Shown here piece after piece: positions 1 to 5,127 of a stretch of 9,791 nt of DNA. The position numbers and the translations under genes are program-made. Under the pieces are notes generated by a model. It had not been told where the DNA came from. It saw nothing but the letters and a program-made list of their open reading frames with translations, and made no database searches. Position 1 is the stretch's first letter, and each line of letters opens with the position of its first letter. Source of the DNA: Pseudonocardiales bacterium (GTDB taxonomy: Bacteria; Actinomycetota; Actinomycetes; Mycobacteriales; Pseudonocardiaceae); contig JACDBJ010000276.1 in NCBI GenBank assembly GCA_013695005.1, positions 1-9,791 of the forward strand. Reading direction: 5' to 3'.

Positions 1-452
1 CTGTCACCCCGCCCGCTCCGGTGGCCAAGCCGGCACCCGCGCCCAAGCCGCCGGCCGCCGCCGTGGGTGGCTTCGCGCGTCCGGTGGTCGGCCGGGTCAC
101 CTCGGGGTTCGGCCAGCGGGGTGGCTCATTCCACGCCGGGCTGGACATCGCGAATGTGATCGGCACCCCGATCCACGCCGTCGCCGCCGGGCAGGTCATT
201 TCGGCAGGGGCGGCGAGCGGCTTCGGGCTGTGGGTCCGGGTTCGCCACAACGACGGCACGATCACGGTCTACGGCCACGTCAACCGCTTCTTCGTCAGTG
301 TCGGCCAGCGAGTGGCGGCTGGCGCCGTGATCGCCGAGGTCGGCAACCGTGGCCAGTCCACCGGCCCGCACCTGCACCTCGAGGTGCAGCTGCCCAACGG
401 CACGAAGGTCGACCCCCGAGGCTGGCTAGCCGCCCGCGGCGTCGGCGTCTGA
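1..452 (+). CDS. M23-family (LytM-type) metallopeptidase, C-terminal part
   Basis: This is a zinc endopeptidase domain that would cleave peptidoglycan cross-bridges or stems outside the membrane. The reading frame is already open at base 3 (VTPPAP before the GTG at 21), so the gene starts upstream of the window, and any signal peptide is not visible. Counting from the GTG at 21, a Pro/Ala/Lys-rich linker (residues 1-15) leads into the domain. The domain has the full LytM set: HxxxD (H38, D42), the inner histidine in YGH (H86) and HxH (H117, H119, in GPHLHLEV). All zinc ligands and catalytic histidines are therefore present. The Pro-rich linker is typical of secreted or envelope-anchored members with an N-terminal coiled coil or LysM module, but which one is unknown here. 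The last 27 bases overlap the end of the convergent YjbR-like gene. Confidence 0.9.
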   Translation, partial: VTPPAPVAKPAPAPKPPAAAVGGFARPVVGRVTSGFGQRGGSFHAGLDIANVIGTPIHAVAAGQVISAGAASGFGLWVRVRHNDGTITVYGHVNRFFVSVGQRVAAGAVIAEVGNRGQSTGPHLHLEVQLPNGTKVDPRGWLAARGVGV

Positions 453-830
453 GCTGTACTGCTTGGCCAGGCGCTTGGGCGCACGCGCGAGCCACGCCTC
501 GACCAGCAGCTCCTGGAGATCGGCTTCGCTGGCCCGCTCGAGACGCACCAGGATCGCGCGGTAGCCGTCGAAGTGCGGGGTCGTGAAGTACACGTCGGCG
601 TCGTCGGCGAGCAGCGCCTCCTTCGCCCCCAGGTCAGGAACCCACGCGGCCAAGATTGCACCGTCCCCGGCGTTATCGCCGAGCGCCTCGCGATCCTTGC
701 GCCGTAGCGGCCGCTCCCACGCAAAGCTCTTGTCCTTCACGCGCCACTGAGTGTTGCCCTCGCCTGTTGACTGTTCGGTCGTCTCCGGCAGCGCCAACGC
801 CAGCCTGCGGACGTCTTCCCACGTGGCCAT
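426..830 (-). CDS. MmcQ/YjbR-family protein
   Basis: A 134-residue protein of the MmcQ/YjbR family, small cytoplasmic proteins with a cyanobacterial-response-like double-wing DNA-binding fold. Their biochemical role is mostly undefined. Visible family traits are the N-terminal MATWEDVRRLALALPET, the WRVKDKSFAW strand pair (residues 29-39), the KEALLADDADVYFTTPHFDGY block (70-90) and the C-terminal LLVEAWLARAPKRLAKQY (108-125). Length and end match the family. The frame is open a further 32 codons upstream, but similarity begins at the ATG at 828-830, so I chose that start. No Shine-Dalgarno sequence precedes it. A TACCGT hexamer lies exactly 6 nt upstream, which suggests a leaderless transcript. 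The 3' end overlaps the M23 gene by 27 nt, tail to tail. Confidence 0.85.
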   Translation of the reverse strand: MATWEDVRRLALALPETTEQSTGEGNTQWRVKDKSFAWERPLRRKDREALGDNAGDGAILAAWVPDLGAKEALLADDADVYFTTPHFDGYRAILVRLERASEADLQELLVEAWLARAPKRLAKQYSSDADAAGG

Positions 831-836
831 GCGGAG

Positions 837-842
837 ACGGTA
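837..842 (-). promoter_or_regulatory. Putative leaderless -10 element of the YjbR-like gene
   Basis: On the minus strand TACCGT (TANNNT class) is followed by six bases and then the ATG. That places the likely transcription start at or next to the A of the start codon. This geometry is established for actinobacterial leaderless genes, and the lack of any Shine-Dalgarno sequence fits. No -35 box is convincing. Confidence 0.45.
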
Positions 843-986
843 ACCAGCCGGGCGGGCCGATCCTCCCGTGCTTCGCGGGCTATCCCGCTGACGTCCACGA
901 CCGGCCCGCCGGCGCGGCCGCCACACCTGAGCGCAGACAATCCGCGGTTCGCCTGTCAGTGTGGCGGTCGAGACTTAGCGCCATGT

Positions 987-990
987 GGAG
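987..990 (+). promoter_or_regulatory. Ribosome binding site that decides the oxidase start
   Basis: GGAG is placed 6 nt before the ATG at 997. The in-frame GTG at 985 overlaps this site and has no RBS of its own, so 997 is the better start for the FAD-linked oxidase. Confidence 0.5.
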
Positions 991-996
991 CTGTGG

Positions 997-2370
997 ATGA
1001 CGACCGCCATCGGCGACCGGCTCGACGGGCACGTACTGCGACCCGGAGACCCTGGGTACGACGAGGCGCGCACCGTGTGGAACGCCATGATCGACCGGCG
1101 CCCGCAGATGATCGTCCGCTGCGCGAGCACGGACGACGTCGTGGCGTCGGTTCGGTACGCACGCGCTCACGACCTCGAGATCGGAGTGCGCTGTGGCGGG
1201 CACAGCATCCTGGGGCTCGGCGTGCCCGAGGGTGGGCTGATGATCGACCTCACGCCGATGGGAGCTGTCCGGGTAGACCCGGAGCGGCGCACGGCGTGGG
1301 TCCAGGGCGGCGCTCTGCTCGGGGCGCTTGACCGGGCTGCGCAGGAGCACGGCCTTGCCACGACCGCCGGCAACGTCTCGCACACCGGCGTCGGCGGGCT
1401 GACCCTCGGCGGCGGGATGGGTTGGCTCGCGCGCCAGTACGGGCTGTCCTGCGACAACGTGGCGGCGTTCGAGCTGGTCACGGCAGCCGGCGAGCTGGTC
1501 CGCGCGTAGGCGGAGGAGAACCCGGAGCTGTTCTGGGGGCTGCGCGGGGGCGGCGGGAACTTCGGCATCGTGACCGAGTTCGAGTTCCGGCTGCACCCGC
1601 TCGGGACCCGCGCGCTGGTCGCGGATCTCTTCTTCCCTGCGGAGGACGCGCTGCCGGTGCTGCGGGGATGGCAGGAGCTCAACGCCACGGCGCCGCGCCA
1701 GGCCACCTTCACGGCATGGTCGGGCGAGGCGACCGCGCCGTTCCTGCCCGAGGAGCTGTGGCACCGGCCGCTGCCTGGCGTCGGCTTCGTGTGGGTCGGA
1801 GATCGCGAGCAGGGTCGTGCGCTATTGCCGGCGATGCGCGCGCTCGGGCGTCCGGGCGCGGAGCGGATCCAGGAGATGTCCTACGTGGAGCTTCAGCTGA
1901 TGGACGACGACATCGAGGGGCACCGGCGGCGTCGGTACTGGAAGGGTCACTACTTTCGGGAGCTCACCAACCAGGCGATCGACGCCTTCCGGTTTCGTGG
2001 CACCGCGGACGGTCGGGGTGCGCTCATGCCGGCGTTCGGTCTCCAGGCCTACGGCGGCGCGATCGCAGAGGTCCCCGACGGCGACACGGCCTTCAGCCAG
2101 CGGGGCACGCACTTCGAGCTCGTCGTCGCCGCCCGGTGGACCGACCCCGCGCAGGACGCCGCCCGGATGGCCACCGCGCGACGATGTGCGGCTGCGCTCG
2201 ATCCGTTCGCCACCGGCGTCTACGTCAACGCTCTCACCGACGAGGGGGCCGCCGGCGTCCGGCGCGCGTACCCGCCCACGAAGCTGACACGCCTGACCGC
2301 GCTCAAGGACCTCTACGACCCCGACAACGTGTTCCACCTCAACCAGAACATCCGGCCGAGCAGCGGCTAG
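997..2370 (+). pseudogene. FAD-linked oxidase (berberine-bridge/PCMH type) broken by an in-frame TAG
   Basis: This encodes an FAD-dependent oxidoreductase of the VAO/PCMH fold with a C-terminal BBE segment; the substrate is not predictable. Segments before and after base 1507 are in the same frame and together give a full-length family protein (458 codons including the stop). RCGGHS carries the histidine (H69) that normally binds FAD covalently. GNVSHTGVGGLTLGGG (125-140) is the second FAD loop; the cysteine that gives a second covalent bond in bicovalent members is replaced here, so a monocovalent enzyme is expected. The C-terminus LYDPDNVFHLNQNIRP is the classic BBE end. Codon 171 (1507-1509) is TAG inside a conserved stretch, between LVRA and AEENPELFWGLRGGGGNFG, where relatives usually have serine. 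TCG to TAG is one base change. Without readthrough, the product would be a useless 170-residue fragment. Recent inactivation or a sequence error are both possible. Confidence 0.85.
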
Positions 2371-2388
2371 CCGACCGGCGATGACCGA

Positions 2389-2506
2389 GTGTCCGAGCTG
2401 GCCGTCGCGATCGACGCCGCGCATCGGGAGCGACGGCTGCTCGTCGCGGCCGAGCAGGCGCCGCTCGACCTCGTCGAGGCCTATGCCGCGCAGCAACGAC
2501 ACCGTG
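2389..2506 (+). pseudogene. Possible truncated N-terminus of a 2-keto-4-pentenoate hydratase-like gene
   Basis: From the GTG at 2389 the frame reads SELAVAIDAAHRERRLL and then PLDLVEAYAAQQ. This resembles the N-terminal helix of MhpD/2-keto-4-pentenoate hydratase proteins (a variable A-x-ERR helix, then LxxxDAYxVQ). The resemblance stops near 2506, where the minus-strand HxlR stump begins; the rest of the open frame to 2616 is the shadow of that stump. No good RBS precedes it. The match is short and from memory, so it could be chance. If real, it marks one side of a deletion or recombination junction. Confidence 0.25.
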
Positions 2507-2717
2507 CTACGACTGCGCACCCGTCAGAGCTGAGAGTCCGGGACCTGCCTCGATGTCGACCTCCTGGGCCAGCAGGGGTTGGCCGCACTGCGCGCACCGG
2601 ATCTCGGCATGGGTGATCTCGCCGCAGGGCGTGGTGCCGGATCATGGCCGGCGGGCCCGCGTCGCCGGCCGTCCACCGGTCGCCCTATGCGGTGATCGCT
2701 ACGGTCAGCATCTTCAA
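2507..2717 (-). pseudogene. C-terminal stump of an HxlR-type winged-helix regulator
   Basis: Read on the minus strand, about 70 residues match the C-terminal end of actinobacterial HxlR-family repressors: the conserved GDRWTAGDAGPP, then a cysteine motif CGEITHAEIRCAQCG, then QEVDIEAGPG, ending at TAG (2507-2509). Reading this through requires two repairs. A TAG at 2685-2687 sits where the family has tryptophan (WGDRW; TGG to TAG). One extra C in the run at 2627-2629 shifts the frame between MIRHHA and CGEITH. Upstream of the TAG, LKMLTVAITA resembles the LxPVLxAL helix that normally precedes WGDRW. The DNA-binding winged helix, about 90 residues, is absent. Its place is taken by the 5' region of the DUF899 gene. 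The protein cannot be functional. Its divergent position suggests it once regulated the DUF899 operon, which is inference. Confidence 0.65.
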
Positions 2718-2727
2718 GGAACCAACC

Positions 2728-2736
2728 AGAGGAGGA
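2728..2736 (+). promoter_or_regulatory. Strong ribosome binding site of the DUF899 gene
   Basis: AGAGGAGGA lies 7 nt before the GTG at 2744. It is one of the strongest Shine-Dalgarno sequences in the window and fixes the start. Confidence 0.8.
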
Positions 2737-2743
2737 CAGCGCC

Positions 2744-3390
2744 GTGAACCTTCCTACCGTCGTTTCGCCAGCAGAGTGGCAGGCATCAAGAGACGCGCTG
2801 CTGGCCAAGGAGAAGGCAGCCACCCACGCCCTCGACGCGCTGGCGGCTGAGCGCCGCCGGCTCCCGATGGTTCGCTTCGGTGACGACTACGCCTTCGAGG
2901 GACAGGGCGGGAAGGCGAGCCTGCTCGACCTGTTCGACGGGCGCCGCCAGCTGGTCGTCTACCAGTTCATGGACCTCGGACCCGACGACTACTGCGGCGG
3001 CTGCGCCAGCTTCACCGACAACGTCGGCCACCTCGCCCACCTGCAGGCTCGGGACACCACGTTCGTCACGGTGTCGGACATGCCGCTGTCCCAGATCGCA
3101 TCCTTCTGGCAACGGATGGGCTGGACCGTGCCCTTCTACTCGTCCCGCGGCAGCGCGTACAGCGCCGACTGCGGTGCAGGCGGCGGCTTCGGGCTCAGCG
3201 TCTTTCTCCGTGATGGCGACGACGTGTACCGCACCTACTTCACCACCGGCCGCGGCGTCGACCGGCTCCGGTTCGACTTCAACACCCTCGACCTGACGCC
3301 GCTGGGCCGGCAGGAGGAGTGGGAGAACTCGCCGGCGGACTACCCCCAGACCCGGCGCTCGCCTGGTGGCGGCTGCACGACGAGTACTGA
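2744..3390 (+). pseudogene. DUF899 thioredoxin-like protein with a 3' frameshift
   Basis: A DUF899-family protein: a predicted cytoplasmic thioredoxin-fold redox protein with no settled substrate. After an N-terminal helix (VVSPAEWQASRDALLAKEK, 6-24) come the family block LLDLFDGRRQLVVYQFM (60-76) and the CGGC pair (C84, C87), at the thioredoxin-like redox site. FVTVSDMPLSQIASFWQRMGW (107-127), FGLSVFLRDGDDVYRTYFTTGRG (149-171) and LDLTPLGRQEEWENSP (182-197) follow. The family normally ends AWWRLHDEY. Exactly that peptide is encoded at 3361-3387, ending at TGA 3388-3390, but in the frame one base off. A missing T at about 3359 (CGCTC for CGCTTC) explains it; the repaired protein has 215 residues. 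As written, translation continues in the wrong frame to TGA 3440-3442, giving 232 residues with a nonsense tail after R205. The redox site is intact, so the longer protein might still work. Coordinates given are for the repaired gene. Confidence 0.85.
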
Positions 3391-3438
3391 CATCTGGCGC
3401 CAGGTGTGGGTGCGACGGCTGACGGGTACCGCGTCAAC

Positions 3439-4053
3439 ATGACCACTCCCGCACTGCGCGCCGTCGCCGTCATCTGCACCCTGAGCCCCTCACCCGCACC
3501 GTCGAGCAGCCAGCTGATGGCCGAGCAGCTGCTCAAGGAGCTGGGCGAGCACGAAGTGAGCGGCGAGCAGATCCGCCTGGTGGACCACGACATCAAGCCC
3601 GGCGTCGAGGACGACATGGGCGCCGGCGACGCCTGGCCGGACATCCGGCGCAAGATCCTCGCCGCCGACATCCTGCTGATGGCGACTCCGACCTGGCTGG
3701 GGCACATGTCCAGCGTCGCCCAACGTGCTCTGGAGCGCCTGGATGCCGAGCTGTCCAATACCGACGACGAGGGCCGACCGCTCACATACGGCAAGGTCGC
3801 GGTGGTGGCGGTCGTCGGCAACGAGGACGGCGCCCACAAGATCACCGCTGACCTCTACCAGGCGCTGAACGACGTCGGGTTCACGGTGCCGGCGCAGGGC
3901 GGCGTGTACTGGAACGACCAGGCGATGGGCAGCACCGACTACAAGGACCTCGACGAGATCCCCGAGGCAGTCGCGAGCCAGCAGAAGACCGTGGCGGCCA
4001 ACGCGGCTCATCTCGCGACCGCGCTCCGCGAGCAGCCCTACCCACCCGCCTGA
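3439..4053 (+). CDS. NADPH-dependent FMN reductase / flavodoxin-fold protein
   Basis: A 204-residue flavoprotein of the NADPH-dependent FMN reductase/flavodoxin-like group, expected to bind FMN and pass electrons from NAD(P)H to an unidentified acceptor such as a quinone. The N-terminal strand RAVAVICTLSPSPAPSSSQ (7-25) forms the FMN phosphate loop. ADILLMATPTWLGHMSSVAQRALERL (76-101) is the strand and loop that contact the isoalloxazine ring, and KVAVVAVVGNEDGAH (119-133) is the third flavin loop. The in-frame GTG at 3406 would add 11 residues with no family match, so I prefer the ATG at 3439, although its RBS is weak. It follows the DUF899 gene in the same direction and was probably co-transcribed with it. 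In the frameshifted version of that gene, the stop overlaps this start as ATGA. Confidence 0.85.
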   Translation: MTTPALRAVAVICTLSPSPAPSSSQLMAEQLLKELGEHEVSGEQIRLVDHDIKPGVEDDMGAGDAWPDIRRKILAADILLMATPTWLGHMSSVAQRALERLDAELSNTDDEGRPLTYGKVAVVAVVGNEDGAHKITADLYQALNDVGFTVPAQGGVYWNDQAMGSTDYKDLDEIPEAVASQQKTVAANAAHLATALREQPYPPA

Positions 4054-4377
4054 GAGCGTGGGGCGGACGACTGGCCCTTGAAAGGCCGGTGGCGGACTCG
4101 AAGACCTGTGCTGAGGTTCGGATCCAAGCCGCCGGCATCGACACCGGCAACGACCGCGATCATCAGGCGGTCGCGCTTGGGTCCGCTATTGATCGCGTGC
4201 AGTACCGGGAGGCGCGCGGCTTGACCGAGACCCGGTCGTCGGCGCTGAGGTGTTCGAACCACCCGTCGGGGCCGCCGGCCCGACCCGGACATCCACCCGG
4301 CTGCCGAGGGTGAGAGGAAGTACCGTCAGCGGCGGTGTGATCGAGTCTGAGCCAGACGCAACGGATGGTGGTAGCCG
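4054..4377 (+). other. 324-base gap without a recognised gene
   Basis: Both strands contain open frames, but none has a good start signal or a sequence I recognise. A small inverted repeat, GACCG-N5-CGGTC (4223-4237), is present but too weak for a terminator. The stretch should contain the end of the flavin-reductase transcript and the promoter of the sugar operon starting at 4378, but I cannot place either confidently. An IS110-like peptide was considered and rejected. Confidence 0.5.
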
Positions 4378-5127
4378 ATGTCCAGCGCGCTCGGAGTCCC
4401 CGACTCCACACGGGGGTTGCTGTTCGATCTCGACGGTGTCCTCACCCAGACCGCGAAACAGCACGCGGCGGCTTGGAAGCTGATGTTCGACGAGTTCCTC
4501 GCCAGCCGCGCCCGTGCCACGGGTGAGCCGTTCGTTCCGTTCAGTCCGCGCGACTACGACGCCTACGTCGACGGCAAGCCGCGGATGGCCGGCACCCTGT
4601 CGTTCCTCCAGTCGCGCCAGATCGACCTGCCGGCCGGCACGCCGGACGACCCGCCGGGGGCACCGACGGTCCACGGGCTGTCCAACCGCAAGAATGACCT
4701 GGTGCTGGACGTCATCCGCAACCAGGGCGTGACCGTCTATCCCGGCTCGGTGCGCTACGTACAGGCGGCGCGCGCGGCCGGGCTGCCGACCGCGGTGGTG
4801 ACCTCCAGCGCCAACGCCGAGGAAGTGCTCAACGCCGCCGGGCTCTCCGATCTGTTCGACGCCAGGGTCGACGGGCTGGTCGCCGCCCGAGAGGGGCTGG
4901 CCGGCAAACCTGCGCCGGACACCTTCTTGGAAGGGGCTCGGCTGATCGGCGTGCCGCCCGACAAGGCCGTGGTCTTCGAGGACGCGCTGGCCGGTGTCGA
5001 AGCCGGCCGGGCCGGCAACTTCGGGTACGTCGTCGGCGTGGACCGGGTCGGCCAGGCCGATGGGTTGCGCGCACACGGGGCCGACGTCGTCGTCGACGAC
5101 CTCGCCGAGCTGCTGGACGAGTCGTGA
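4378..5127 (+). CDS. HAD-superfamily beta-phosphoglucomutase-like enzyme
   Basis: A 249-residue HAD subfamily IA protein of the beta-phosphoglucomutase group, predicted to interconvert beta-glucose 1-phosphate and glucose 6-phosphate in the cytoplasm. All four HAD motifs are visible: LLFDLDGVLTQT with nucleophile D17 and acid/base D19; AVVTSSAN with S143/S144; the lysine in GKPAPDTF (K177); and VVFEDALAGVEAG with E201-D202. The helical cap carries YDAYVDGKPRMAG (60-72), the cap segment that contacts the sugar in this family. The ATG at 4378 places the first motif at the usual distance. The RBS is poor (only GGTGG-like bases upstream). The gene ends inside the start of the GH65 gene (GTGA, 5124-5127), so the two are translationally coupled, as in the Rv3400-Rv3401 pair. 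Alternative roles are a related sugar-phosphate phosphatase. Confidence 0.88.
   Translation: MSSALGVPDSTRGLLFDLDGVLTQTAKQHAAAWKLMFDEFLASRARATGEPFVPFSPRDYDAYVDGKPRMAGTLSFLQSRQIDLPAGTPDDPPGAPTVHGLSNRKNDLVLDVIRNQGVTVYPGSVRYVQAARAAGLPTAVVTSSANAEEVLNAAGLSDLFDARVDGLVAAREGLAGKPAPDTFLEGARLIGVPPDKAVVFEDALAGVEAGRAGNFGYVVGVDRVGQADGLRAHGADVVVDDLAELLDES

Noticed and set aside
1507..1509. Amber codon read as an extra amino acid (selenocysteine/pyrrolysine-like recoding)
   Set aside because: Several genes in the window end at TAG, no recoding element is visible, and serine, not a special residue, is usual at this position.
880..1764. A 294-codon minus-strand open frame over the oxidase gene
   Set aside because: Long antisense frames are expected in high-GC coding DNA; the plus-strand translation carries the FAD-binding motifs.
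4089..4220. Plus-strand peptide AAGIDTGNDRDHQAVAL, resembling the start of IS110-type transposases
   Set aside because: The match needs an inserted residue, is not followed by further transposase motifs, and no terminal repeats or target duplication are visible. I treat it as chance.
4249..4272. GGTG-TTCGAAC-CACC, resembling a tRNA T-arm
   Set aside because: The 7-base loop and 4-bp stem fit, but no matching acceptor stem, anticodon arm or D arm is found around it on either strand.
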